Positions 1 through 8,685 of a stretch of DNA of 64,000 bases are shown here, piece by piece. The stretch is taken from contig NZ_PKUU01000017.1 of assembly GCF_002899675.1 (NCBI RefSeq), positions 62,001 through 126,000 on the forward strand, written 5' to 3'. The first letter of the stretch is position 1, and each line of letters opens with the position of its first letter. The position numbers were made by a program, and so were the translations under genes. Source of the DNA: Clostridium sp. chh4-2. Lineage in GTDB: Bacteria; Bacillota; Clostridia; Lachnospirales; Lachnospiraceae. The notes under the pieces were generated by a model. It searched no databases and was not told where the DNA came from. It worked only from the letters and a program-made list of their open reading frames with translations.

Positions 1-638
1 GCCATGGTTCCGTATCCCTGCATAATCCAGGCCGGAATCTCTTCATAACCATCCCAGGCTGTATCCTGAACAACGACTCCGTTAGGAGTTTCGGCAGCAG
101 CGGCAGCGGCCATGCGGACGCATTCGTCATAATTGACTTCTTCGATCGTAGCGGTGGCATTTTCCTTCTGAATGTTTTCCAGACGGGTTTTTGTGGAACC
201 CTTAGGCATAAATACAACTGCTTTCTGTCTCAGTTTATTGGCTGCCCATGCAACACCTCGTCCATGATTGCCGTCTGTAGCGGTAAAGAAAGTTGCCTGA
301 CCGAACTCTTCTCTCAGTTTATCGGAAGTCAGGACGCTGTATGGAAGTTCGGATACGTCTTTTCCGGTCTTCTGAGCTATGTAACGGGCCATCGCAAAGG
401 AACCGCCCAACACTTTGAATGCGTTTAAACCGAACCGGTAAGATTCATCCTTAACATATACTTCACCGAGTCCTAAGAATTCAGCCATGTGGTCCAGCTT
501 AGCAAGCGGTGTCTCGCTGTACTGTGGGAAACTCTCGTGAAATGTTCTTGCCTTTTTGATCTCAGAAATTGCCATAACAGGTAACTGTCTGTCGTCTGTT
601 TTGGGCATCTTATTGACAGCCCATTCAATTGCTTTCAT
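1..638 (-). CDS. ygeX: Diaminopropionate ammonia-lyase, partial (C-terminal part beyond the window)
   Basis: PLP-dependent lyase of the YgeX family, which converts 2,3-diaminopropionate to pyruvate and ammonia in the cytoplasm. I translated it from the minus strand: it begins MKAIEWAVNKMPKTDD and runs 212 codons before leaving the window, about half the family's usual ~400 residues. The PLP lysine context NAFKVLGGSF and the downstream TATDGNHGRGVAWAA stretch are the family's cofactor-binding motifs. The start is set by an AGGAGGTT ribosome binding site just upstream (642-650). It lies 16 bp after the regulator on the same strand, so the two are probably cotranscribed. In enterobacteria ygeX sits beside ygfK, ssnA and hyuA as it does here, which supports the name. 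Confidence 0.93.
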   Translation of the reverse strand, partial: MKAIEWAVNKMPKTDDRQLPVMAISEIKKARTFHESFPQYSETPLAKLDHMAEFLGLGEVYVKDESYRFGLNAFKVLGGSFAMARYIAQKTGKDVSELPYSVLTSDKLREEFGQATFFTATDGNHGRGVAWAANKLRQKAVVFMPKGSTKTRLENIQKENATATIEEVNYDECVRMAAAAAAETPNGVVVQDTAWDGYEEIPAWIMQGYGTM

Positions 639-654
639 GTTGAAAACCTCCTAA

Positions 655-1335
655 TTAATCATGCTGCGTGCTGCTTTCGTCGCGCTGTGCGGCCTGAGCC
701 TGTTTGATGGAATCCAGATAACTGTATAAGGTGAATTTTGAAATACCGAAGTAGTTGGACACTTTATCACCCGACTTGGTAATAAGGAATGCGCCTGCGT
801 CGTTAAGATACTGGACAGCGGCCACCTTATCGTCTTTGCTCATGAGAGCCACCGGTTTGCCCACCAATGCGACGGACTGTTCTAATAAGGTATCCAGCAG
901 ATCGTTTACATTGTGAGTGATCTTCTTCGGCTGTTCTTTGGAGTTCTCCGTCTCGGTGGTAATGAGAGTTCTGAGAGCCGAGTCGAAGGTGAGAAGACCG
1001 GTGATGTCGTAGTTGAGTGAAAAAATGTATTCTACGTCGTTATTTGCACCTCTGATATACATTGTACTGGACTTTAAAATCCTGCCGTTATCTGTTTTAG
1101 TCAGATATGCAAGGCGATCTTCCAATAGCTTCGGATCCTTGTTTAAAGTTTCCAGAACGATACCGGACGGACCGTCGCCCACGGAACGGTTTGTGATGTT
1201 TCCGTTTTCAATGTAGACGATAGAACTTTCGATATTTTTTTTGGTGAGATCGTGGATTACTATTTCACATGCGCTGCCAAATTGGGTGGCAACTCCATGT
1301 GCGATCTGAATCAGCAGATCCAATGGGTAATTCAT
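655..1335 (-). CDS. YheO/DauR-like transcriptional regulator (PAS-like plus C-terminal HTH)
   Basis: Cytoplasmic DNA-binding regulator of 226 residues. Residues ~5-115 resemble the YheO-type PAS-like sensor domain (CEIVIHDL near the start, then the GPSG region). The C-terminal ~60 residues (YLNDAGAFLITKSGDKVSNYF, then FTLYSYL) match the HTH_22 helix-turn-helix seen in DauR-type regulators of amino-acid catabolism. It precedes ygeX on the minus strand and is divergent from the ssnA-ygfK-xdh operon, the usual place for a local regulator. The ligand cannot be read from the sequence; diaminopropionate or a purine-derived compound is only inferred from context. Confidence 0.85.
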   Translation of the reverse strand: MNYPLDLLIQIAHGVATQFGSACEIVIHDLTKKNIESSIVYIENGNITNRSVGDGPSGIVLETLNKDPKLLEDRLAYLTKTDNGRILKSSTMYIRGANNDVEYIFSLNYDITGLLTFDSALRTLITTETENSKEQPKKITHNVNDLLDTLLEQSVALVGKPVALMSKDDKVAAVQYLNDAGAFLITKSGDKVSNYFGISKFTLYSYLDSIKQAQAAQRDESSTQHD

Positions 1336-1372
1336 ACTGATACTCCCTTTCGCGAAATGTTATCATACTCCA

Positions 1373-1400
1373 ATCATAGCATATAAAAATTAAAAATCAA
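1373..1400 (-). promoter_or_regulatory. Predicted promoter of the regulator-ygeX operon
   Basis: Read on the minus strand there is a -35 TTGATT, a 16-bp spacer and a -10 TATGAT preceded by TGC, an extended -10 element. The start codon is ~38 bp downstream. A near-perfect A/T palindrome (1409-1423, CTAAAAA/TTTTTAG arms) lies just upstream, in the 242-bp region shared with the divergent ssnA promoter, and is a candidate operator. Confidence 0.55.
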
Positions 1401-1451
1401 TAGTTTTTCTAAAAATTTTTTAGGTATTCTGAAAAAAATTGTAAATGTGTA

Positions 1452-1480
1452 TTGCATTTCTTATTTATTAATGATAGACT
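1452..1480 (+). promoter_or_regulatory. Predicted promoter of the ssnA-led operon
   Basis: TTGCAT, a 17-bp spacer and TAGACT on the plus strand give a plausible sigma-A promoter with a leader of ~90 nt before ssnA. The -10 matches the consensus at only 4 of 6 positions, so it may need an activator. The divergent YheO-like regulator is the obvious candidate. Confidence 0.4.
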
Positions 1481-1577
1481 GTAGTCATGAGGCAATATGT
1501 AGTTCGCGCTGCCGTTTTGGGGAAGGACGGTTGTGCATTATATCCAATATCATTATATGAGCAAAGGAGAGTAAAAC

Positions 1578-2912
1578 ATGCTGGTAATTGGCAATGGAAG
1601 AATGATAACAAGAGATAACAGCAACCCATTCGTGGAATGCGGGGCAGTTGCAATAGATGGGAACACAATCGTAAAAGTGGGTTCCTTAGATGAGGTAAAA
1701 AAGGCTTATCCGGATGCGGAATACATCGATGCAAAGGGCGGAGTGATCATGCCTTCATTTATTAATGTACATGAACACATCTACAGCGCATTTGCAAGAG
1801 GGCTCAGCATCAACGGATACGATCCCCACGGATTTTTAGATATATTAGACGGAATGTGGTGGACCATAGACCGTCATCTGACTTTGGACCAAACGTATTT
1901 AAGCGCCATGGCAACTTATGTGGATTCCATTAAAAACGGCGTTACCACAGTCTTCGACCATCATGCCAGCTTCGGACATATAGAAGGGTCCTTATTTCGC
2001 ATAGAAGAGGCTGCAAAAGAGACCGGAGTGAGATCCTGTCTCTGCTATGAGATTTCCGACCGCGACGGCAAGGATAAGGCCAAAGCTTCCGTGAAAGAGA
2101 ATGTGGATTTTATCAAACACGCTCTGGCGGATGACAGCGATATGATTGCCGGAATGATGGGAATGCACGCATCCTTTACCATTTCAGATGAGACCATGGA
2201 ATTGTGTGCGGCCAGCAAACCGGAAGAAGTGGGATACCACATTCATGTGGCAGAGGGAATCGAAGATCTTCATCAGTGCCTGCATGCCCACGGCAAACGG
2301 ATTATCGACCGTCTGATGGACTGCGATGTGTTGGGAAGCAAGACCTTGGCGGCTCACTGCATCTATGTTAATAAACATGAGATGGAACTGTTAAAGGAAA
2401 CGGATACCATGGTTGTACATAATCCGGAATCCAATATGGGCAATGCGTGCGGATGCCCGCCTACTATGGAGATTTTCCATACGGGCGTTTTAACAGGACT
2501 TGGAACTGACGGATATACCCACGATATGACAGAATCTTATAAGGTGGCCAATGTGCTTCACAAACATCACCTCTGCAATGCCAACGCGGCATGGGGCGAG
2601 GTTCCGGCCATGTTATTTGAAGGAAATGCGAAGATCGCAAACCGCTACTTTAAAAAGCCTTTGGGTGTGTTAAAGGAAGGCGCGGCGGCGGACGTGATCG
2701 TTACGGATTATATTCCGTTGACACCGATGAATGCGGATAACTGCAACAGCCACATCCTGTTCGGAATGACGGGGCGCAGTGTTGTAACAACGGTAGCCAA
2801 CGGTAAAGTGCTGATGAAAGACAGAATCCTGACCCGGATCGACGAAGAGAAGGTTATGGCAGACTGCCGCCAGGCTGCAGCAGAGCTGGCAAAATCAATT
2901 AACAGCAGATAG
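1578..2912 (+). CDS. ssnA: Putative aminohydrolase SsnA
   Basis: Metal-dependent amidohydrolase of the SsnA family, related to chlorohydrolase, guanine deaminase and other cytosine-deaminase-like enzymes. It is 444 residues long, typical for the family. The metal-binding H65-x-H67 (NVHEHIYSAF), the downstream HIHVAEG histidines, AAHC and the GTDGYTHDM aspartate are all present. The start ATG has a GGAGAG site 8 bp upstream. SsnA is consistently found with YgfK and selenium-dependent xanthine dehydrogenase. Its substrate is not firmly established; a purine or related aminated ring is inferred from the neighbours. It is the first gene of the plus-strand operon. A small repeat element separates it from ygfK. 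Confidence 0.93.
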   Translation: MLVIGNGRMITRDNSNPFVECGAVAIDGNTIVKVGSLDEVKKAYPDAEYIDAKGGVIMPSFINVHEHIYSAFARGLSINGYDPHGFLDILDGMWWTIDRHLTLDQTYLSAMATYVDSIKNGVTTVFDHHASFGHIEGSLFRIEEAAKETGVRSCLCYEISDRDGKDKAKASVKENVDFIKHALADDSDMIAGMMGMHASFTISDETMELCAASKPEEVGYHIHVAEGIEDLHQCLHAHGKRIIDRLMDCDVLGSKTLAAHCIYVNKHEMELLKETDTMVVHNPESNMGNACGCPPTMEIFHTGVLTGLGTDGYTHDMTESYKVANVLHKHHLCNANAAWGEVPAMLFEGNAKIANRYFKKPLGVLKEGAAADVIVTDYIPLTPMNADNCNSHILFGMTGRSVVTTVANGKVLMKDRILTRIDEEKVMADCRQAAAELAKSINSR

Positions 2913-2926
2913 AAAAAGATTCATTT

Positions 2927-3058
2927 GTAACTGTTCAGTAGGTCTGCGCATTTACTGCGCTGACCGTAATAAAACTTGGAAAACAGGCAAAAATCCCATC
3001 GCCGCAGGCGATTTCGCATGGATTTTTGCTCGTAATTGTGAAGGTACTGAACAATTAC
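2927..3058 (+). repeat. Small MITE-like intergenic element with terminal inverted repeats
   Basis: About 132 bp between ssnA and ygfK. The ends are imperfect 14-bp inverted repeats: GTAACTGTTCAGTA at 2927-2940 and TACTGAACAATTAC at 3045-3058, 13 of 14 complementary. Inside lies a second strong inverted repeat (GCAAAAATCC at 2987-2996 against GGATTTTTGC at 3020-3029, with ATCGCC/GGCGAT between), which would fold into a long hairpin. The first 28 bases recur in degenerate form at 12444-12471 and 18980-19007. It could be a non-autonomous mobile remnant, a REP-like element, or an RNA processing or attenuation structure tuning ygfK. Confidence 0.6.
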
Positions 3059-3087
3059 ATTCATTTATATAATAGGAGGAAAGAACA

Positions 3088-6075
3088 ATGTCAGACAGAA
3101 TGACCCCAATGCCATTTTCCCAGCTGGTACAGTGGATACTTGAGGAAGAGAAAAAGAGAGGAACTGTATTTGGAGTTCACAAACCATATGCTGCAAAGGA
3201 AGAAAACAACCGCACAATTTTCGGAAGAAACCTGGAGACCCCGGTAGGACCTGCTGCAGGCCCTCACACCCAGCTGGCACAGAATATAGCAGCTTCTTAC
3301 TATGCGGGAAGCCGTTTCTTCGAATTAAAGACAGTACAGATCATCGACGGTGAAGACCTTCCGGTCAATAAACCATGTATTCTTGCGGACGACGAGTGCT
3401 ATAACTGCGAATGGTCAACCGAATTATACGTTCCGCAGGCTCAGGCAGAATATATTAAAGCGTGGTTTTTACTTCATGTGATGTCCAAAGAATTCGGCCT
3501 CGGATCGGCGGACGGTTTCCAGTTTAACATGAGCGTCGGATATGATCTGGAGGGAATTAAATCACCTAAGATTGACCGCTTTATCGAATCCATGAAGGAT
3601 GCAAAGGATACCGAGGAATTCCGTACCTGCAAACAGTATCTGCTGGATCATGTGGATTCCTTTAAGCATGTGACCGCTGAGGATATTGAAAGCATTTCTT
3701 CCAATATATGCAACTCGGCAACGCTTTCCACCCTGCACGGATGTCCTCCTCAGGAAATTGAAAGAATCGCCGTATATCTGATTACAGAGAAGGGCTTACA
3801 TACCTTTATCAAATGCAATCCTACCCTTTTGGGATACGAATTTGCAAGAAAAACCATGGATACCATGGGATACGATTATGTGGCATTCGGAGATTTTCAT
3901 TTCCTGGATGATTTACAGTACGAAGATGCAGTTCCGATGTTAAAGCGCCTGATGGCACTGGCAGAGGAAAAGAATCTGGAATTCGGCGTGAAGATCACCA
4001 ACACCTTCCCGGTGGATGTAAAACAGCAGGAACTTCCAAGTGAAGAGATGTATATGTCAGGAAAATCCCTGTTCCCATTGTCCATTTCCCTGGCTGCAAA
4101 GCTGTCCCGGGAATTTGACGGAAAGCTGCGCATCTCCTATTCAGGCGGCGCGGATTATTTCAACATTAAAAAGATCGTGGATGCAGGAATCTGGCCTGTT
4201 ACCGTTGCAACAACCCTGTTAAAACCGGGCGGATATCAGAGACTGGTTCAGCTGGCAGAGCAGACAGAACAGGAACATGCGGAATTTAAGGGCGTTGACG
4301 TGGATAAAGTCAGCAGACTGGCAGAGGATGCCGTCACCAATGAGCATCATGTGAAGGCGGTAAAACCGCTTCCTTCCAGAAAGATGAAAAAACAGGTTCC
4401 CCTTACAGACTGTTTCGAAGCGCCTTGTAAAGAGGGATGCCCGATTCATCAGGATATCACCGCTTATATGCAGCTGGCCGGAGAAGGCAGATTTGAAGAA
4501 GCGTTAAAGGTGATTACAGAGAAGAATCCGCTTCCATTTATCACAGGTACCATCTGCGCCCATAACTGTATGAGCAAATGTACCAGAAACTTCTATGAGG
4601 AACCGGTACATATCAGAGACGTGAAGCTGACGGCGGCAGAAGGCGGATTTGACGCCCTCATGAAGACGATCGTGAAACCTCAGGTTTCTTATGATAAAAA
4701 AGCGGCTGTGATCGGCGGCGGCCCTGCCGGACTTGCAACTGCGTTCTTCCTGACAAGAGAGGGAATGGAAGTTACATTATTTGAGCAGAAAGACAGCCTT
4801 GGCGGCGTAATCCGCCACGTAATTCCGGGCTTCAGAATCTCCGACGAAGCCATTGCAAGGGATGTGGAGCTGGTTTCTGCATACGGCATGAAAGTTCAAC
4901 TGAACACCAAAGTGACTGATTTAGACGAAGTGAAGAACCAGGGATTTGATTATGTGATTCTGGCTACCGGAGCAAGCAAACCCGGCGTGCTCACACTGGA
5001 ATCCGGCGAAACCATGAACGCCCTTGATTTCCTTGCTGAATTTAAGGCAAAGGACGGAGCGGTTGATGTCGGTAAAAATGTAGTCGTAATCGGCGGTGGA
5101 AACACGGCCATGGATACGGCCAGAGCGGCTAAGAGAACAAAAGGGGTGGAGCATGTATACCTGGTTTACAGAAGAACCAAACGCTATATGCCTGCTGATG
5201 AAGAAGAACTTGTGATGGCAGTGGAAGACGGAGTGGAATTCAAAGAACTTCTGGCTCCTAAGAAACTGGAAAATGGTTCCCTGATCTGTGACGTGATGCA
5301 GCTTTCCGAGATGGATGCGTCCGGCAGAAGAGGCGTAAAAGCCACCGGAGAAACCGTAGCGGTTCCGGCTGATACGGTGATTGGAGCGGTAGGAGAGCAG
5401 GTTCCGACTGAATTCTTAAAGGCCAATGGAATCAATGTGACAGAGCGCGGAAAAGCGATGGTTGACCAGGATACATTGGAAAGCAGCAGAAAAGGCGTTT
5501 ACGTGGTAGGCGACGGACTGTATGGACCTGCTACTGTAGTGGAAGGCATCCGGGATGCGAAGAAGGCCGCAGAGGCCATCTTAGCCAAATCGGTGGCAAA
5601 AGATTACAGCGAAAATGCGGATATGGATACCATCTATGCAAGACGGGGCATTCTGTTAGAGAAACAGGATGGAAGAGTGGAATCCGGCAGATGCCTCACC
5701 TGTTCTTCCGTATGTGAAAACTGCGTGGAAGTCTGCCCGAACCGTGCGAACCTGTCCATCACCGTTCCAGGTATGGAGAAACATCAGATCATCCATGTGG
5801 ATTATATGTGCAATGAATGCGGCAACTGTAAGAGCTTCTGCCCATATGACAGCGCGCCATATCTGGATAAATTCACATTATTCGCCAATGAAGCGGATAT
5901 GGAAAACAGCAAAAACCAGGGCTTTACCGTACTGGATAAGGATGCGGTCAGCTGTAAAGTCAGATATCTTGGCAACATTTTGACCTGGAAAGCAGGAGAA
6001 GCTTCTGACCTTCCGGAAGGCCTGGCTAAGATTATGGAAACCGTTTGTAAAGATTATTCCTATTTATTAGGTTAA
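3088..6075 (+). CDS. ygfK: YgfK, putative selenate reductase-type Fe-S flavoprotein
   Basis: Large cytoplasmic redox protein (995 residues) of the YgfK family. Residues 1-~430 are a dihydroorotate-dehydrogenase-like barrel (GPAAGPHTQ, NPTLLGYEF). Residues 442-500 carry a glutamate-synthase-type 4Fe-4S motif (CFEAPCKEGCP with C442, C447, C451, then CAHNCMSKC). Residues ~540-860 are an FAD/NAD(P) oxidoreductase with GGGPAGLA near 542, GGGNTAMD near 668 and GDG near the end. Residues 869-930 are a ferredoxin-like domain with two cysteine clusters (CLTCSSVCENCVEVCP and CNECGNCKSFCP). Family members were annotated as selenate reductase subunits, but the constant link with xanthine dehydrogenase suggests an electron-transfer partner for the hydroxylase. 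An AGGAGG site precedes the start. Confidence 0.92.
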   Translation: MSDRMTPMPFSQLVQWILEEEKKRGTVFGVHKPYAAKEENNRTIFGRNLETPVGPAAGPHTQLAQNIAASYYAGSRFFELKTVQIIDGEDLPVNKPCILADDECYNCEWSTELYVPQAQAEYIKAWFLLHVMSKEFGLGSADGFQFNMSVGYDLEGIKSPKIDRFIESMKDAKDTEEFRTCKQYLLDHVDSFKHVTAEDIESISSNICNSATLSTLHGCPPQEIERIAVYLITEKGLHTFIKCNPTLLGYEFARKTMDTMGYDYVAFGDFHFLDDLQYEDAVPMLKRLMALAEEKNLEFGVKITNTFPVDVKQQELPSEEMYMSGKSLFPLSISLAAKLSREFDGKLRISYSGGADYFNIKKIVDAGIWPVTVATTLLKPGGYQRLVQLAEQTEQEHAEFKGVDVDKVSRLAEDAVTNEHHVKAVKPLPSRKMKKQVPLTDCFEAPCKEGCPIHQDITAYMQLAGEGRFEEALKVITEKNPLPFITGTICAHNCMSKCTRNFYEEPVHIRDVKLTAAEGGFDALMKTIVKPQVSYDKKAAVIGGGPAGLATAFFLTREGMEVTLFEQKDSLGGVIRHVIPGFRISDEAIARDVELVSAYGMKVQLNTKVTDLDEVKNQGFDYVILATGASKPGVLTLESGETMNALDFLAEFKAKDGAVDVGKNVVVIGGGNTAMDTARAAKRTKGVEHVYLVYRRTKRYMPADEEELVMAVEDGVEFKELLAPKKLENGSLICDVMQLSEMDASGRRGVKATGETVAVPADTVIGAVGEQVPTEFLKANGINVTERGKAMVDQDTLESSRKGVYVVGDGLYGPATVVEGIRDAKKAAEAILAKSVAKDYSENADMDTIYARRGILLEKQDGRVESGRCLTCSSVCENCVEVCPNRANLSITVPGMEKHQIIHVDYMCNECGNCKSFCPYDSAPYLDKFTLFANEADMENSKNQGFTVLDKDAVSCKVRYLGNILTWKAGEASDLPEGLAKIMETVCKDYSYLLG

Positions 6076-6101
6076 GACTGAGATAGAAAGCAGGTGCAGG
6101 A

Positions 6102-8660
6102 ATGTACACCTTAATGATTAATGGTAAACAGGTTCTTGTGGAAGAGGACAGAAAATTAATTGATGTTCTCCGAAACGATTGTCATTTAAAATCCGTAAAG
6201 GACGGCTGCAGCGAAGGCGCATGCGGTACCTGTACGGTCCTTGTGGACGGCAAGCCGGTTAAAGCATGTGTGCAGAAGGTATCAAAATTTGAAGGAAAAT
6301 CCATCGTGACGGTGGAGGGACTTTCCGAGCGGGAAAAAGAAGTCTTTGTATATGCATTTGGAGAAGCAGGAGCCGTACAGTGCGGCTTCTGCATCCCGGG
6401 CATGGTGATCTGCGGCAAGGCACTGATCGATCAGAATCCGGACCCTACCAGGGATGAGGCGGCGTTTGCGATCAGAAATAATATCTGCCGCTGTACCGGA
6501 TATAAGAAGATCATCGACGGAATCCTGCTGGCAGCCAAACTTTTAAGAGAAGGCACGCCGGTGGAGAGAAAGACCATCAGCGGCGTGGGTCAGAGGGCGC
6601 ACCGGATCGATGTGGAAGAAAAGGTGCTTGGATACGGCGAATATGTGGACGATATGGAACTGGATGGCATGATTTACGGAAGCGCCGTCCGGGCTGCATA
6701 TCCACGGGCTACTGTGGTTTCCATTGATACTTCCAAAGCAAAAGCTCTGCCGGGCGTCTATGCGGTGGTGACTGCAGAGGATATTCCGGGAAGCGTTAAA
6801 GTGGGCCATCTGAAACAGGACTGGGATACTCTGATTCCAGTAGGAGAGCATACCCGGTATCTGGGAGATGCGGTTTGCCTGGTGGCGGCGGAGACGCCGG
6901 AGCTGGTGGAAGAGGCCAAGAAGCTGGTGGAAGTGGTGTATGAAGAGCTGCCGGCTGTATTTGACCCCATGGAAGCTATGAAGGAAGGGGCTCCTCTCGT
7001 TCATAAAGAGGGCAATATCCTGGCTCATGAACATTTGGTCCGCGGAGACGCGGATGAAGCCATTAAAAATTCCGCACATGTGGTGACAAAAGAGTATTTT
7101 ACTCCATTTACCGAACATGCATTTCTGGAACCGGAGTGCGCGGTGGCGGTTGTGGACCGGGAAAAGGAAGAGGCGGTTATCTACTCTTCCGATCAGGGAA
7201 CTTACGATACGCAGCGCGAGTGCTCCAAGATGTTAGGATATCCGATGGAAAAGGTTCATGTAATCAACAAACTGGTAGGCGGCGGCTTCGGCGGAAAAGA
7301 AGATATGTCGGTGCAGCACCATGCGGCCCTTTTAGCCTACCATACGGGACGTCCGGTTAAGGTAAGACTGACCAGAAAAGAGAGCATACTGATTCATCCG
7401 AAACGCCATCCGGCCTGGATGGAATTTACCACCGGCTGTGATGAAAACGGTTATCTGACCGGAATGAAGGCAAAAGTCATTACGGATACGGGCGCTTATG
7501 CGTCTTTGGGCGGCCCGGTTCTTCAAAGGCTCTGCACCCATGCGGCAGGCCCGTATAATTACCAGAATATCGAGATCGACGGCACGGCTGTCTATACGGA
7601 TAATCCTCCGGCAGGCGCGTTCCGGGGATTCGGAGTTACCCAAAGCTGTTTCGCTTCCGAATGCAACCTGGACGCTTTGGCAGAGATGGTGGGAATTTCT
7701 CCATGGGAGATCCGTTACCGCAACGCCATCCGTCCCGGACAGGAGCTTCCCAACGGCCAGTTAGCAGCACCGGGCACCGCTTTGGTGGAAACTCTGGAAG
7801 CTGTGAAGGATGTCTATGAGAACCATCCACGGGCGGGAATTGCCTGTGCGATGAAGAATGCCGGCGTTGGCGTCGGTCTCCCTGACTGGGGACGCTGCCG
7901 TCTGACAATCGAAGACGGAAAAATCTGTATCCGTTCCGGCGCTTCCTGTATCGGACAGGGACTTGGAACCGTATTGGAGCAGATTTGCTGTGAAACGACC
8001 GGTTTAAAAGAGGAAAATATCGTCTATGTAGCCGCAGAAACCAATCTGGCCCCTGATTCAGGTACTACCTCAGGCTCCCGTCAGACACTGGTAACAGGAG
8101 AAGCGGTGAGACTGGCATCCCTGGATATTAAGAAGGATATGGAGACTCATACTCTGGAAGAATTAAACGGCAAAGAATATAAAGGCGAATATCTGGCGGC
8201 TACCGATCCTATGGGAAGCCCTAAGAAGAATCCGGTATCCCATGTGGCTTACGGCTATGCAACCCAGGTTGTGCTTTTGGATGAAAACGGCAAGGTGGAA
8301 AAAGTGGTGGCTGCCCACGATGTAGGAAAAGCCATCAACCCATTGTCCGTAGAAGGTCAGATCGAGGGCGGCGTCGTGATGTCCCTTGGATATGCCCTGA
8401 CTGAGGATTTCCCTTTGGATCATGGAAAACCTCTGGCTAAATTCGGTACGCTGGGACTGTTCCGGGCGGATAAAACTCCGGATGTGGAAAGCATTATTGT
8501 AGAAAAGAATAAGGATTCCCTGGCTTATGGGGCAGTGGGAATCGGTGAGATCACTTCAATCCCGACTGCACCGGCAGTACAGAACGCATATTATAAATTT
8601 GACGGCAAATTCAGAACCAGTCTGCCGCTTGAGGGAACCGCATATAGTAAGAAGAAATAG
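6102..8660 (+). CDS. Selenium-dependent xanthine dehydrogenase, fused 2Fe-2S and molybdopterin subunits
   Basis: Molybdenum hydroxylase of 852 residues. The N-terminus is a 2Fe-2S ferredoxin domain (C36, C41, C44, C56) followed by the second 2Fe-2S domain (C94, C97, C129, C131 in CGFC and CRCTGY). From ~165 on is the molybdopterin-binding part, with GGGFGGKED near 393, AGAFRGFG near 505 and the catalytic glutamate in GIGEIT near 816. The fused layout, length and surrounding yqeB, yqeC and ygfK genes match the selenium-dependent xanthine dehydrogenase family known from Enterococcus faecalis; E. coli XdhD is similar. Selenium is a labile cofactor ligand, so no in-frame TGA is expected and none is seen. 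No FAD domain is present. Hypoxanthine or nicotinate specificity cannot be excluded. Confidence 0.9.
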   Translation: MYTLMINGKQVLVEEDRKLIDVLRNDCHLKSVKDGCSEGACGTCTVLVDGKPVKACVQKVSKFEGKSIVTVEGLSEREKEVFVYAFGEAGAVQCGFCIPGMVICGKALIDQNPDPTRDEAAFAIRNNICRCTGYKKIIDGILLAAKLLREGTPVERKTISGVGQRAHRIDVEEKVLGYGEYVDDMELDGMIYGSAVRAAYPRATVVSIDTSKAKALPGVYAVVTAEDIPGSVKVGHLKQDWDTLIPVGEHTRYLGDAVCLVAAETPELVEEAKKLVEVVYEELPAVFDPMEAMKEGAPLVHKEGNILAHEHLVRGDADEAIKNSAHVVTKEYFTPFTEHAFLEPECAVAVVDREKEEAVIYSSDQGTYDTQRECSKMLGYPMEKVHVINKLVGGGFGGKEDMSVQHHAALLAYHTGRPVKVRLTRKESILIHPKRHPAWMEFTTGCDENGYLTGMKAKVITDTGAYASLGGPVLQRLCTHAAGPYNYQNIEIDGTAVYTDNPPAGAFRGFGVTQSCFASECNLDALAEMVGISPWEIRYRNAIRPGQELPNGQLAAPGTALVETLEAVKDVYENHPRAGIACAMKNAGVGVGLPDWGRCRLTIEDGKICIRSGASCIGQGLGTVLEQICCETTGLKEENIVYVAAETNLAPDSGTTSGSRQTLVTGEAVRLASLDIKKDMETHTLEELNGKEYKGEYLAATDPMGSPKKNPVSHVAYGYATQVVLLDENGKVEKVVAAHDVGKAINPLSVEGQIEGGVVMSLGYALTEDFPLDHGKPLAKFGTLGLFRADKTPDVESIIVEKNKDSLAYGAVGIGEITSIPTAPAVQNAYYKFDGKFRTSLPLEGTAYSKKK

Positions 8661-8685
8661 ATGTTCTAGGGAAGGAAGTGGCAAT

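Noticed and set aside
6543..7118. 191-codon minus-strand frame opposite xdh
   Set aside because: It has no ribosome binding site or domain and lies wholly opposite a well-supported gene.
6102..8660. Selenocysteine (in-frame TGA) in the selenium-dependent hydroxylase
   Set aside because: The frame has no internal TGA, and selenium in this family is a labile ligand, not selenocysteine.
8527..8685. Upstream ATG extending hyuA by 53 codons
   Set aside because: It lies inside the xanthine dehydrogenase coding region, has no ribosome binding site and the extra residues do not look like hydantoinase.
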